Positions 17,324 to 26,653 of a stretch of 64,000 bases of DNA are shown here, piece after piece. Source of the stretch: Kitasatospora gansuensis. GTDB taxonomy: Bacteria > Actinomycetota > Actinomycetes > Streptomycetales > Streptomycetaceae. Below the pieces are notes generated by a model. That model was not told where the DNA came from. It saw only the letters and a list, made by a program, of their open reading frames with translations, and searched no databases. The stretch spans positions 1,612,001 through 1,676,000 of the forward strand of contig NZ_JACHJR010000001.1 of assembly GCF_014203705.1 (NCBI RefSeq), written 5' to 3'. The translations under genes and the position numbers were made by a program. Positions within the stretch are counted from its first letter, which is position 1. Every line of letters begins with the position of its first letter.

Positions 17324-19126
17324 ATGCGTTTGACCCGCATTCTGTTCACCGTCTCGGCACTCGTGCTGACGCTGATCCCCACCCAGGCCGCCCAGGCCGC
17401 CCAGGCCGCGGCCGTCGACACGGTGGCCGTGGACTTCTCCACCGCCAACGGAACCCCTCTGCACCGTGCCTCGGGCACGATCTACGGGTTCACCGAAGAC
17501 GGCAGCCTCCCGCAGGACCACTTCTACACCGACATCGGCTGGCATTTCGAGCGGGCCGGCGGAGCCCAGCTCGACAGCCCGGGAGGCTGGGTGGCCGGCA
17601 AGTACGACCGCCGCTGGGCCTCCACCCTCGCCCAGTACAAGCGGACCGTCGCGCTCGGCGGCTCGTTCGTGATCCTCAACCACGACCTGTGGGGCGCCGA
17701 CGGCGGTACCATCCCGTCCTTCCCCGGCGACAACGGGAACTGGACGAGCTACGACGCCTTCCTCAACCGGCTCATCTCCGACGTCCAGGCCAACGGCATG
17801 AACCCCCAATGGGACATCTGGAACGAGCCCGACGGCTCCAACTTCTGGGCCCCCCCGCAGAGCCAGTACCTGGCCATGTGGGCCCGCACCTACAACCGCA
17901 TCAGGGCCACGTTCCCCAACGCTGTCATCTCCGGGCCCAGCACGGCATACCCGCCCAGCGTGAACACCGGCTGGTGGTCGGCCTACCTCGACTTCGTCAA
18001 AGCCAACAACGTCGTCCCCGACATCATCAGCTGGCACTCCCTGGAAGGCAACATGGTCCTGGGCGACCCCTACACGATGAAGTCCTACGTGAGCTCCCAG
18101 CTCACCGCCCGCGGTATCACGACCACCCGGCCGTTCCAGATCAACGAGTACGCCGCCCCGGACCAGCAGACCCCCGGCCGCTCCGGCTGGTACATCTCCC
18201 GGCTGGAACGCGGCGACATAGACGGCATGCGCGCCCACTGGGGAGCCGGCTCCAACCTCCACAACGACCTGGCCAACCTGCTCACCAGGATCGGCACCCA
18301 GTACGTGCCGCGCGGCGACTGGTTCCTCTACAAGTTCTACGGATCGATGAGCGGGACCCGTGTCGCTGTCACCGAAGGCACCGCAGTCGACGCCACGGCC
18401 TCCAGGACGACCGGCTCCGCCAAGATCCTGCTCGGCAACCGCGGCGTGACCGGTGACGTCAACGTCAACCTCAACGGGCTCAGCTCCACCGGCCTGGTCA
18501 CCGGCGGGCAGATCCGCGCGATCGTCCAGCAGATCTCCAACGTCGACGGAGCGAAGGGCCCGAGCACGGTCTCCGACCAGACTCTGACCGTCACCGGGAA
18601 CTCCGCCAGCGTGAACGTGCCGTGGACCGACTCCAACACCGGCTACACCGTGACGCTCCAGGCGCCCGGCCAGGCCTTCCAGGGCGTCGTCGTCGCCCAG
18701 CACAGCAACATGTGCCTGGACGACACCAACCTCAGCACCACCGACGGAACCCAATACCAGCAGTACCACTGCGAAGGCGGCAACCAACAGGTCTTCGACT
18801 TCCGCCCCAACGCCAACGGCACCTACACCATCGTCAACCAGCACAGCAACAAGTGCCTCGACGTCTCGGCCTTCTCCACCGCCGACGGCGCGGCCGTCCA
18901 GCAGTGGAGCTGTCTCGGAGGCGCCAACCAGCAGTTCACCCTCCGCCCGGTGACCGGCCTCGGCACCACCAAGGACTACCAGCTCGTCGCCGCCCACAGC
19001 GGCAAATGCGTGGACGTCAGCGAGATCAGCACCGCCGCCGGCCAGAAAATCCACCAGTGGACCTGCTCCACCACCACCCCGGTCCCGAGCAAGAACCAGG
19101 TCTGGCGCCTCTACGGCAAGGTCTGA
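17324..19126 (+). CDS. Secreted GH-A clan glycoside hydrolase with C-terminal ricin-type (CBM13) domain
   Basis: Secreted enzyme of 600 aa. The Sec signal peptide ends near AAQAAQAAA (about residue 35). The catalytic domain (about 40-370) has the clan GH-A signature WDIWNEPDGS, with the acid/base Glu168, and the nucleophile Glu275 in QINEYAAPD, resembling GH39 beta-xylosidases and relatives. A beta-sandwich linker follows, then a beta-trefoil (about 455-600) with three repeats ending in QQ-type motifs (HSNKCLDVSAFSTADGAAVQ), typical of carbohydrate-binding family 13. It is expressed from a LacI-type promoter, which places it in the same regulon as the sugar ABC operon. Substrate unknown. Confidence 0.85.
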   Translation: MRLTRILFTVSALVLTLIPTQAAQAAQAAAVDTVAVDFSTANGTPLHRASGTIYGFTEDGSLPQDHFYTDIGWHFERAGGAQLDSPGGWVAGKYDRRWASTLAQYKRTVALGGSFVILNHDLWGADGGTIPSFPGDNGNWTSYDAFLNRLISDVQANGMNPQWDIWNEPDGSNFWAPPQSQYLAMWARTYNRIRATFPNAVISGPSTAYPPSVNTGWWSAYLDFVKANNVVPDIISWHSLEGNMVLGDPYTMKSYVSSQLTARGITTTRPFQINEYAAPDQQTPGRSGWYISRLERGDIDGMRAHWGAGSNLHNDLANLLTRIGTQYVPRGDWFLYKFYGSMSGTRVAVTEGTAVDATASRTTGSAKILLGNRGVTGDVNVNLNGLSSTGLVTGGQIRAIVQQISNVDGAKGPSTVSDQTLTVTGNSASVNVPWTDSNTGYTVTLQAPGQAFQGVVVAQHSNMCLDDTNLSTTDGTQYQQYHCEGGNQQVFDFRPNANGTYTIVNQHSNKCLDVSAFSTADGAAVQQWSCLGGANQQFTLRPVTGLGTTKDYQLVAAHSGKCVDVSEISTAAGQKIHQWTCSTTTPVPSKNQVWRLYGKV

Positions 19127-19161
19127 CACCCCCGAGAACTCCATGAGAGCTCTCACAGAAC

Positions 19162-19195
19162 AGCCGTGCCGGGCCCACAGGTGCCCGGCACGGCT
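19162..19195 (+). terminator. Intrinsic terminator after the secreted glycosidase
   Basis: Thirteen-pair stem AGCCGTGCCGGGC (19162-19174) with GCCCGGCACGGCT (19183-19195), eight-base loop, then TTCGTT. Confidence 0.85.
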
Positions 19196-19213
19196 TTCGT
19201 TCGACAGCCGATC

Positions 19214-19800
19214 ATCCCCGCTCAGGGCCGTAGCCGCGGATGACGAAGTATTCCAACGGATTTTCGAGCAGTTCAAGCAGGAGTGGTTCCGCAGTAAATA
19301 CCGGATTTACCGGGAACGGCAGCTGCCGGTCAGCGAAGGAGCGGTCCGTGCTGGTCTTGCTGGATCTGCTGCGGGCGCTGCTGGACCGGCTGCTGCTGTC
19401 CGGTCAAACGCTGGTCCGGGGTCTGGGCCGCGCGCTGGTCGCCTGGCTCGACACGGCGGTTCAGCGCGGGCCGGGCGGTGCGGGTGGGCTGCCTGCCGCG
19501 CTGCTGGAGCTGGTCGCGGTGGGCCTGGCGCTCGGCCTCGCGTCCGGCTCGGCGGCGTTCGGCGAGGGTCGGCTGGCGGCGCTCCTCGACGTGCGGCTGC
19601 TCGGGACGGGTGGCCTCGGCCGTGAGCTGACGGCGCTCGGCGAGCACCGTGCTGACGGAGTCGGCGAGGTGCTGCTGGGCCAGCGCGGCGTCGTCCAGGC
19701 GCGGGCGGCCGGCGAGCCAGGACGCACCGGTTCGGGTGGCGACGGTGCGCAGGATCTCGGCCTGGTCGGCTTCGGGCAGGGCCCGGTAGAGGGAGTGTCA
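19214..19800 (-). pseudogene. Gln/Arg-rich C-terminal fragment, possibly of a mobilisation protein
   Basis: On the minus strand an open frame runs from the ISL3 boundary (near 19800) to TGA at 19330. It begins LYRALPEADQAEILRTVATR, then becomes strongly basic and Gln-rich (AERRRAGREAERQAHRDQLQ, then QQQPVQQRPQQIQQDQ). Such tails are common in plasmid relaxases and mobilisation proteins, but no catalytic part is present, so the assignment is weak. In another frame the bases 19214-19346 end a second fragment with ELLENPLEYFVIRGYGPER before a stop. The ISL3 element has cut the first frame. Confidence 0.35.
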
Positions 19801-19877
19801 GCTTCTTGGCTCTTCCAAGATTTTCGTAGCCGGGTGCTTCAACGCGCCCGTGATGCCCCGGGGTTGTTCGTGCCAGC

Positions 19878-21423
19878 GTGGTGGCGTGTGTTGTCGCGGT
19901 GGAGGAGCTGCTGCCGCAGCTGGCGGCGGTGCGGGTGGAAGCGGGCGATGGCCCGTTGCGGATCGCGGCCCGGACCCTGGACGGTGCCCCGGTCGTTTGT
20001 CCGGGGTGCGGGCGAGCGTCGGGGCGGGTGCATTCGCGGTACGTACGGCGTGTCGCGGACGAGGCGGTGGGTGGACGCCCAATGGTGATCGACTTATCGG
20101 TGCGACGGCTGTACTGCGAGAACGCCGGCTGTTCCAGGGCCACCTTCGTGGAGCAGGTCGCCGGGCTGACCCGCCGCTACCAGCGCCGCACGCCGGCCCT
20201 GCAGAGGGTCGTGGAGGCCGTGGGTTCGGCGCTCGCGGGATCGGCCGGCGCGCGCCTGCTGGAGTTCCTGGGTCATGCCATCTCCTCGACCAGCGTGCTC
20301 AGTTGCCTCATGCGCATGGACCTGCCCGCCCGATCGGCCCCGCGGGTCGTGGGCGTGGACGAGTTCGCCCTGCGCAAGGGGCACCGGTACGCGACGATCC
20401 TGATCGACGCCGTGACCGGTGAGCGCATCGATGTCCTGCCCGACCGCAAGGTGGCCACCGTCGCCCGCTGGCTGCGCGAGCACTCAGACGTGCGCGTGGT
20501 CTGCCGCGACGGGGCCGGGACCTTCGCCCAAGCCGCCACCGAGGCCGACCCGACGCTCGTGCAGGTAGCCGACCGCTGGCACCTGTGGCACGGCCTGGCC
20601 GAAGCAGTCCCGAAGGAAGTCGCGGCGCACAGCAGTTGCTGGGCCAAGGCCGGCCCACCGCTTCGCGAGGGCAACGCGCCGCCAACACCCGCGAACGCTG
20701 GCAGCAGGTCCACCGGCTCCTGGACGCGGGCGTCGGCCTGCTCGAGTGCTCGCGCCGCCTGAATCTGGGCCTGAACACGGTCAAACGCTACGCACGCCAC
20801 AGCGAGCCCGAGCGCCTGATCCAAGCGCCGGCCTACCGGCCCACCCTGGTCGACCCCTTCCGCGACCACCTGCGCAGGCGCCGGGCCGAGGACCCAGCCA
20901 TTCCCTCCACCCGCCTGCTGCAAGAGATCAGGGAGCTGGGCTACACCGGCAGCGCCAACCTGCTGGCCCGCTACATCACCCAGGGCCGCGTCGAGGCCGA
21001 TCACGCCACTGTGCCCCCCCCCCCCCCCCCCCCCCCCGCCGCGCAGCGCGCCTTCTCCTCACCCGCCCCGCGCACCTGCGAGAAAACCAGCAGCTCCTGC
21101 ACGGCCAACTCGCCGGCTCCTGCCCGGAGATGACCGACCTGACCGCCTCGGTGCGTGACTTCGCCCCGTTGCTGACCCCGGACGAGACCAACACCCAGGC
21201 ACTGACTTCCTGGATCGCCCGCGTCCGAGCGGCCGACCTGCCCTTCCTGCACTCCTACGCCACCGGCCTGGAGCGCGACCGCGCGGCCGTCGACGCCGCC
21301 TTGACCCTGCCCTGGCACAACGGGCGCACCGAAGGCGTCAACCACAAAATCAAACTGACCAAACGTCAGATGTACGGCCGGGCAGGCTTCCCACTCCTTC
21401 GCCACCGCATCCTGCTCAGCTGA
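19878..21423 (+). pseudogene. ISL3-family transposase, broken by two frame changes
   Basis: The N-terminal part (19878 to about 20650) carries the ISL3 zinc-binding region (VCPGCGRASGRVHSRYVRR, then CENAGCSRATF) and the DDE core beginning VVGVDEFALRKGHRYATILI. Similarity then moves to a second frame (ECSRRLNLGLNTVKRYARHS to GSANLLARYITQGR, up to about 21010) and, after a 24-base C tract at 21014-21037, to a third frame with HNGRTEGVNHKIKLTKRQMY and a terminal RILLS. At least two indels disrupt it, so it is inactive as written. Confidence 0.85.
21014..21037 (+). repeat. 24-base homopolymer of C inside the ISL3 transposase
   Basis: An uninterrupted run of 24 C residues between CACTGTG and GCCGCGCAG. 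It falls exactly where the transposase changes frame. Nothing else in the window approaches this length. It is either a genuine slippage tract or a sequencing/assembly artefact. Confidence 0.9.
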
Positions 21424-21504
21424 CCCACCAGTAGGAACGATCAACAGCTACGAAAATCTTGGAAGAGCCAACTTTCGTACAGTCCCGGCAGATGCGGCGG
21501 TTGT

Positions 21505-23223
21505 TCAACAGCGGCGCGCGTGGGCGGCTGCGAGTACGAGGTACACGCTGGCGGTCCACGTGTAGGCACGGTCTCGAAGTCCTTCGCCGGTCACGGCGTC
21601 GAAGTTCTCCGCGAACCCGTGGTTCTCGCAGAGCCCGCGGAAACGAAGGCTGACCTCGTCAGCAAGTTCGACGTGGCCGGCACGGCGCAGGCCGTCTTCG
21701 ACGAGAAGGGTGGACGGCGCCCAGATGGGACCGCGCCAGTATCCGTCGGCCTGGTAGAGCGGCGACTTGGGGTCCTCGGTGGCGAGACCGAAGTCGGTCA
21801 GATGGGCCTGGATCTTCTGCGCCAGGTGGGTGCTGACGGCAACGGGCAGCTCTGCTCCGAGGACGATCGGCATGAGGTTCAGCAGGCTGCTGCTGCCCCA
21901 GGTGCGGCCGTCCTGGACGCTGCGGCTGACGAAGTGGTCGCCCTTCCAGAGGTTCTCGAGCAGGTTCTCGAGCAGCCGGTCGGCAGCGGAGGCGTGCCGC
22001 GCCGCGTCGTCGTGGCGGCCGAGTTCGGCGGCGGTCTCGGCGAGTTCGCGGATCTGGAGGACGAGGAACGCGGTCAGGTCGGCGCTCTCGATGACCCGTT
22101 CCCGGTCGAAGGAGGTGGAGTTGTCCCATCCGCTGTCATTGCCGTGCTGATAGTGCGGCAGATTGCTGCCGGGCGCGGTCCGGAACGTGGTCCAGAAGTT
22201 GGTCCAGCGCTCCAGCTGACGGTAGGCGGTCTCCAGCTCCGCTCGGCCGAGGGGCTCCTTGAGGGTGCCGCGCAGCATCCGCAGGGCCCAGCCGTGGATC
22301 GGGGGCTTGACGAAGTTGTAGAGGACCTCCGAGTGCGCCACCGAGTCGGGTAGTGCGCCGGCCTCGTCCTGGTGGTCGAACGGCAGCTGGTACTGGTCCC
22401 AGGCGAGGGCGGGCCGACCTTCGCCGAGGGCCAGGGCGTTGAAGCAGTGGTCCCAGCTCCACACCTTGTCCATCCAGTGCTTGGACATCAGGACCGACGG
22501 GCGGCGCAGGAAGCCGGCGGGGCCGACGGTGGCGGACCACATGACGTAGGCGGCGAGCGCGGCGGCGGGCGTCTCGCTGCTGCGCCACGGGGCGACGTCG
22601 TCCACGAAGGCGTCGTAACGCTGCCGGTCGAGGCGCGCGGTGTCGTCGAAGTGCGCCGCCGGGACGTACCGCGTGCGGCTGCTCTGATATTCCTCGACGG
22701 CCACCTCCCAGGGCAGGCCGTCCTCGCCGAAGGTGACACCGCGTTCGCCGGCGCCGAGCGCCTGACTGCCGTCGTGCTGCGTAGCCGTACCGACCAGGGG
22801 AGTGATGCGGTACCGGCGACCTGTCTCGTAGCTCGTGAAGACGAACGCCCCGGCGATCGGGTCGTAGAGGAAGTAGGTGCCGCTGAACGGTGTCAGCTGC
22901 GCGGCCGCCGCGCTGAGACGCAGGCCGAGCCCCCGGCCCCGCAGGCGTAGGGTGTCGGCCGCTTCGAAGGTGGCGTCCATCCGCCCGTCGCCGTGGTTCC
23001 AGGACAGGAGCCCGGGCCTGGCGGTGACGGTCGCCTTGACGGCTTCTCCGTCGTGGCGGGGGACCAGCCGCAGCACCGGGTGCATACCGGTCTGGTGGGA
23101 GACGAGGTGGATGTCCTCGGAGACGCTGTGCAGAGCGGTGACGGGCGAGAGGGCCAGCCACGATCCGAAGGTACTGAACGGGATGTCCTGCACGGAGAAG
23201 ACCGGGCCATGGTCGGCGGTCAT
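21505..23223 (-). CDS. MGH1-like (GH63-related) glycosidase
   Basis: Cytoplasmic enzyme of 572 aa with an N-terminal beta-sandwich (about 1-200) and an (alpha/alpha)6 barrel. Barrel features are MSKHWMDKVWSWDHCFNALA, with the conserved acidic residue, HYQHGNDSGWDNSTSFD, and the closing DGYWRGPIWAPSTLLVEDGL. These resemble mannosylglycerate hydrolase-type and GH63 glucosidases. It is the last gene of the binding protein-permease-permease operon, so it probably cleaves the imported oligosaccharide. Its 3' end lies only 36 bases from the ISL3 terminus. No signal peptide. Confidence 0.82.
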   Translation of the reverse strand: MTADHGPVFSVQDIPFSTFGSWLALSPVTALHSVSEDIHLVSHQTGMHPVLRLVPRHDGEAVKATVTARPGLLSWNHGDGRMDATFEAADTLRLRGRGLGLRLSAAAAQLTPFSGTYFLYDPIAGAFVFTSYETGRRYRITPLVGTATQHDGSQALGAGERGVTFGEDGLPWEVAVEEYQSSRTRYVPAAHFDDTARLDRQRYDAFVDDVAPWRSSETPAAALAAYVMWSATVGPAGFLRRPSVLMSKHWMDKVWSWDHCFNALALGEGRPALAWDQYQLPFDHQDEAGALPDSVAHSEVLYNFVKPPIHGWALRMLRGTLKEPLGRAELETAYRQLERWTNFWTTFRTAPGSNLPHYQHGNDSGWDNSTSFDRERVIESADLTAFLVLQIRELAETAAELGRHDDAARHASAADRLLENLLENLWKGDHFVSRSVQDGRTWGSSSLLNLMPIVLGAELPVAVSTHLAQKIQAHLTDFGLATEDPKSPLYQADGYWRGPIWAPSTLLVEDGLRRAGHVELADEVSLRFRGLCENHGFAENFDAVTGEGLRDRAYTWTASVYLVLAAAHARRC

Positions 23224-23298
23224 GAAAAGGGTGTTCCTTCTGCGTCGGCGGGGTGCGGCTGCTGACGGCAGCCCCGTCCCGGTGAAGATGAGAGGCCG

Positions 23299-24117
23299 TC
23301 AGTCCTTGACCGCGCCGGTGGTGACGCCGGCCGCGACGTATCGCTGTGCGACGACCAGGATCAGGGTGGCGGGGATCGACGCGACGACCGCGGTGGCCAT
23401 GATGGCGTTCCACTGCTGGTTGTTGTTGCCGATGTAGTGGTAGATCCCCAGCGTGATCGGCTGCTGTGCTCCGCCGCCGTCGAGGGTGCTGGCCAGCACG
23501 AAGTCGGACCACGCCCACAGGAACGCGAAGAGTGAGACGGTGACGACGGAGTTCCGGCTGATCGGCAGGACGATCGACCAGAAGGTCCGGATCAGTCCCG
23601 CACCGTCGACGCGGGCGGCCTGCAGAAGCTCTTCGGGAATCCCCGACATGAAGGCCGAGAAGATCAGGACGGCAAAGGGGACGGCAAGCGTGGAGTCCGC
23701 GAGAATCAGTCCGGGAACGGACCCCAGGAGCCCCAGCCGGAGATAGATCGCGTAGAAACCCATGGCCAGGATGATCCCGGGGATCATCTGCGCGATGAGC
23801 AGCAGGAAGGAGATGAATACACCTGCGCGGGGGCGCAGTTTGGCCAGTGAGTAGCCGGCCGGGGCCGCGACCAGGACGGTGAGGAGCACCGTGCCGATTC
23901 CGACGATCAGGCTCGTCCCCAGATAGGGCAGCTGCTGGTCGATCACCGCCCGGTAGCCGTCGAGCGTGGGGTGCGTCGGGAACAGGCTCGGAGTGGCGCC
24001 CCGCATGTCCTCGTCGCGGGTGAAGGAGTTGTTCACCATCCAGTACACGGGGAACAGCATCACCGCGGTCAGGAGCACGCCCAGCGCGGTGCTCCACCAG
24101 GAGCGTCCGGTCGTCAT
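23299..24117 (-). CDS. Carbohydrate ABC transporter permease, MalG type
   Basis: Inner-membrane permease of 272 aa with six predicted helices. The EAA loop is PEELLQAARVDGAGLIRTFW, the usual contact with the ATPase. The ATG at 24117 shares its A with the stop of the preceding MalF-type gene (TGATG), so the two are translationally coupled. The protein ends ...RYVAAGVTTGAVKD, a typical MalG-type C-terminus. No ATPase gene is present in the operon; actinobacteria often use a shared MsiK-type ATPase encoded elsewhere. Confidence 0.92.
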   Translation of the reverse strand: MTTGRSWWSTALGVLLTAVMLFPVYWMVNNSFTRDEDMRGATPSLFPTHPTLDGYRAVIDQQLPYLGTSLIVGIGTVLLTVLVAAPAGYSLAKLRPRAGVFISFLLLIAQMIPGIILAMGFYAIYLRLGLLGSVPGLILADSTLAVPFAVLIFSAFMSGIPEELLQAARVDGAGLIRTFWSIVLPISRNSVVTVSLFAFLWAWSDFVLASTLDGGGAQQPITLGIYHYIGNNNQQWNAIMATAVVASIPATLILVVAQRYVAAGVTTGAVKD

Positions 24118-25097
24118 CACGCCTCCCGCTGCTTGTTCTGGATACGGATGTAGATCAGGCCGAACGCCAGGGCGATGACGACGAGAAGGTTGCCGACCGC
24201 GGCTCCCGGGCCGAACGCCGGCAGCTGACTGCCGAAACCGAGCCGGTAGGACCAGGTCGCCAGGGTGGTGGACGAGTCGGCGGGGCCGCCCTTGGTCATG
24301 ATCCAGATGATGTCGAAGACCTTGAGCGTGTAGACCAGGCCGAGCAGCAGGGTGATCGCCGAGACCGGGCGCAGCAGCGGGAAGGTGATGCGCCAGAAGC
24401 GCTGCCAGGCGTTGGCCCCGTCGATGGCCGCTGCTTCGTAGAGGGCGTCGGGAATGGACTGCAGGCCGCTGTAGAGCACCACCAGGTTGAACGGGATGCC
24501 GATCCAGATGTTCGCGATGATCACGGAGACCAGCGACCAGGTCGGGGAGGTGAGCCAGTGCACCGGACCGACACCGACCGAACCGAGCACCCAGTTGACC
24601 AGGCCCGAGTCGGAGTTGAGGAGCCAGCTCCAGGTTGAGGCGGAGACGATCAGCGGCAGCAGCCACGGCACCAGGAAGAGGGCTCGCAGGGTCGCCGAGA
24701 GCCTGAAGCGCTGCGTGAAGAAGACGGCGAGCGCGAGGCCGATCGAGAACTGGAACCCGAGCGAGACGACCGTGAAGACCACGGTGTGCGCCAGCGCGGG
24801 CAGGAAGGTGGCGTTGCCCAGGATCTCCTGGTAGTTCGTCAGACCGCTGAACGGGGCGCCGCCCTGGACGAACGAGCGGACCGTGTAGTGATGGACGCTC
24901 AGATCCAGGTTCCGGTAGAGCGGGTAGGCGTAGAACAACGCCAGGTAGCAGAGGACCGGGGCGAGGAATCCCCAGGCGGCCCACTGGGTGGACCGCGGCC
25001 GGACGCGCCCCCCGGGAGGGCCGCCGGCTTCGCGGCGCGCCGGCTCGGCGGGGGATGAGCCGGGGTGCCGCGCATGAGTTCGCGTCATGCTCTTCAT
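24117..25097 (-). CDS. Carbohydrate ABC transporter permease, MalF type
   Basis: Inner-membrane permease of 326 aa. A charged N-terminal tail (about 40 residues) precedes the first helix (WGFLAPVLCYLALFYAYPLY). The EAA loop is present as YEAAAIDGANAWQRFWRITF. It ends at TGA 24117-24119, overlapping the next start. It follows the binding-protein gene by 21 bases, so the operon order is binding protein, MalF-type, MalG-type, glycosidase. Confidence 0.92.
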   Translation of the reverse strand: MKSMTRTHARHPGSSPAEPARREAGGPPGGRVRPRSTQWAAWGFLAPVLCYLALFYAYPLYRNLDLSVHHYTVRSFVQGGAPFSGLTNYQEILGNATFLPALAHTVVFTVVSLGFQFSIGLALAVFFTQRFRLSATLRALFLVPWLLPLIVSASTWSWLLNSDSGLVNWVLGSVGVGPVHWLTSPTWSLVSVIIANIWIGIPFNLVVLYSGLQSIPDALYEAAAIDGANAWQRFWRITFPLLRPVSAITLLLGLVYTLKVFDIIWIMTKGGPADSSTTLATWSYRLGFGSQLPAFGPGAAVGNLLVVIALAFGLIYIRIQNKQREA

Positions 25098-25118
25098 CGT
25101 GCCGAGATGCCCGCTCTC

Positions 25119-26372
25119 CTACTTGATCTTGTTCTGGGCGGCGGAGAGCGCGGCCTGAGGGCTCTGGGCTCCGCTGAGGACGGACTGGACGGCGGTGCGG
25201 AGCTGCTCGGAGATGCCGGGGTACTTGGTGCCGAGGTTGTCGCTGGTGCGCCCCTTGGCGCTGTTGACGGCCTTCACCCAGACGTCGAGGTCGGGGTTGG
25301 CGGCGACCTGCTTGGCCTGGACCGCGGTGGTGGGAGCGATGTAGGAGAGGGTGGTGTCGGTGGCCAGGGAGTTATCGGCGTTGGTGAGGCAGTCGACGAG
25401 CTTGGCGGAGGTGGGGTACCGGGCGCTCTGCTTCTGCACGGGGACGGTGACGAACTCGCCGCCGGTGGGCGCGGGGGCCACACCGCCCGCCTTCGCCGGG
25501 ACGGGGATGATGCCGAAGTCGAAGCCGGCCTTCTTGGCGCCGGCGAGCTGCCAGGTGCCGTTCTCGGCGAAGGCGTAGTCGCCGGAGGCGAACTCCTGCC
25601 AACTGGTGGTCTGGGTGTTGTTGATGACGGAGTTGGGGGCGTAGCCCTTGCCGAGCCAGTCCTTCCACAGCGAGACCGCGTCGACGGCGTTCTGGGAGTT
25701 GAGCTCGGTCAGCTTCGCGCCTGAGCCCCAGAACCACGGCAGGAACTGGAAGGTGCCCTCTTCGGTGCCGATGCCGGAGAAGGTGATGCCCTTCTTGCCG
25801 GAAGCGGTGACCTTGGCGAGGGCGGCGGTGAGGGAGGGCCAGTCGGTGACGGAGGCGACGTCGACGCCGGCGGCCTTGAGGACGTCCTTGTTGTAGTACA
25901 GCGCGAGGGTGTTCGCGCCGATGGGGACACCGAAGGTCTTGCCCTCGCCCTGGCCGGCGGCCAGCAGGTTCGGGGCGATCTGCGAGGTGTCGGCCTTCGT
26001 GTCCTCCGTACTGGTCAGCACACCAGCCTCGGCGAGCGTGGACACCACGGGGTTGTCGACGATCAGCACGTCGGGGGCACTGCCCTGCTGCGCGGCAAGG
26101 AGGGTCTTGTTGGTCAGGTCCGAGGTGTCGAAGGCGGTCCGCTTGATGGTGACACCGCTCTGCGAGCCGCAGCTCTCCAGCAGCTTCGCCCACTGCGAGG
26201 AGCCGTCGAACTGCGGGTACGGGTCCCAGACCGTGAACGACCCGCCCTGCCCGGCCGAATCCGAGCCGCCCGAGCCCGAGGAACAAGCGGTCGCGGCCGT
26301 CACCACGGCCAGGGCCACCGCCACTGCGCCGAGTACGTGGTGCCGTCTACGGGGGTGAAACGCGATCGTCAT
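25119..26372 (-). CDS. Extracellular sugar-binding lipoprotein (family 1 SBP)
   Basis: Solute-binding lipoprotein of 417 aa and first gene of the sugar operon. The signal peptide ends in a lipobox (VTAATAC, Cys at about 30), followed by a Gly/Ser linker. The mature part follows the family 1 pattern: FTVWDPYPQFDGSSQWAKLL at the N-lobe, VLIVDNPVVSTLAEAG, and the DYAFAENGTWQLAGA block. The ligand is presumably an oligosaccharide released by the secreted GH-A enzyme, inferred from the shared operator. The promoter and operator lie directly upstream. Confidence 0.92.
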   Translation of the reverse strand: MTIAFHPRRRHHVLGAVAVALAVVTAATACSSGSGGSDSAGQGGSFTVWDPYPQFDGSSQWAKLLESCGSQSGVTIKRTAFDTSDLTNKTLLAAQQGSAPDVLIVDNPVVSTLAEAGVLTSTEDTKADTSQIAPNLLAAGQGEGKTFGVPIGANTLALYYNKDVLKAAGVDVASVTDWPSLTAALAKVTASGKKGITFSGIGTEEGTFQFLPWFWGSGAKLTELNSQNAVDAVSLWKDWLGKGYAPNSVINNTQTTSWQEFASGDYAFAENGTWQLAGAKKAGFDFGIIPVPAKAGGVAPAPTGGEFVTVPVQKQSARYPTSAKLVDCLTNADNSLATDTTLSYIAPTTAVQAKQVAANPDLDVWVKAVNSAKGRTSDNLGTKYPGISEQLRTAVQSVLSGAQSPQAALSAAQNKIK

Positions 26373-26393
26373 GGCGGGCTCTCTTTCGGTCTG

Positions 26394-26451
26394 TCGAACC
26401 GGTTCGGCGAATCGGTTCGATGAACATAGGCCGACTCCGGCATGGCGTCAA
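26394..26451 (-). promoter_or_regulatory. Promoter and LacI operator of the sugar ABC operon
   Basis: Reading the minus strand: -35 TTGACG (26451-26446), 17-base spacer, -10 TATGTT (26428-26423), then after two bases the 27-bp operator (26420-26394) made of TCGAACCGATTC, a GCC spacer and GAACCGGTTCGA, with one mismatch between halves. It overlaps the expected transcription start, as for a steric repressor site. Confidence 0.85.
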
Positions 26452-26483
26452 CGGGTTGCGTAAGATCTCGGAAACATCAGATG

Positions 26484-26497
26484 TCGAACCGGTTCGA
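26484..26497. promoter_or_regulatory. Perfect 14-bp palindrome, second LacI site
   Basis: TCGAACCGGTTCGA, a perfect palindrome made of the outer parts of the operator half-sites without the spacer. It lies 33 bases upstream of the -35 box of the ABC operon promoter, 63 bases from the main operator, so it could act as an auxiliary site for looping. It is also in the gap behind the LacI gene. Confidence 0.6.
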
Positions 26498-26653
26498 TAT
26501 CATGTCCGGGCGTGACGGGGCCACGCGTGTAAGCACGAGGCAGCCGTCCGAGGCTCGCCGTGGGGCGCGTCGCGCAGTGCCGCGCGCGCTGACGGCGCCG
26601 GACAGCTGAGAGGCCGGAGCCACCGATCGGGCGGGAGAAGGACGAACGAGGCG

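Larger units (their letters stand above)
19808..21469 (+). mobile_element. ISL3-family insertion sequence with 23-bp perfect terminal inverted repeats
   Basis: Element of 1662 bp. The left end, GGCTCTTCCAAGATTTTCGT plus AGC (19808-19830), is the exact reverse complement of the right end (21447-21469). Between them lies one broken ISL3-type transposase. No identical 8-bp target duplication flanks the ends (AGCTTCTT on the left, AACTTTCG on the right), so the flanks were rearranged or have diverged. It separates the mobilisation-like fragment from the glycosidase gene. Confidence 0.88.

Noticed and set aside
16967..19276. Large minus-strand open frame ending in LacI HTH sequence
   Set aside because: Only the final 18 residues (the LacI start) are real; the rest is antisense to the secreted glycosidase.
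19798..21478. Target-site duplication flanking the ISL3 element
   Set aside because: Flanks AGCTTCTT and AACTTTCG differ; no duplication can be claimed.
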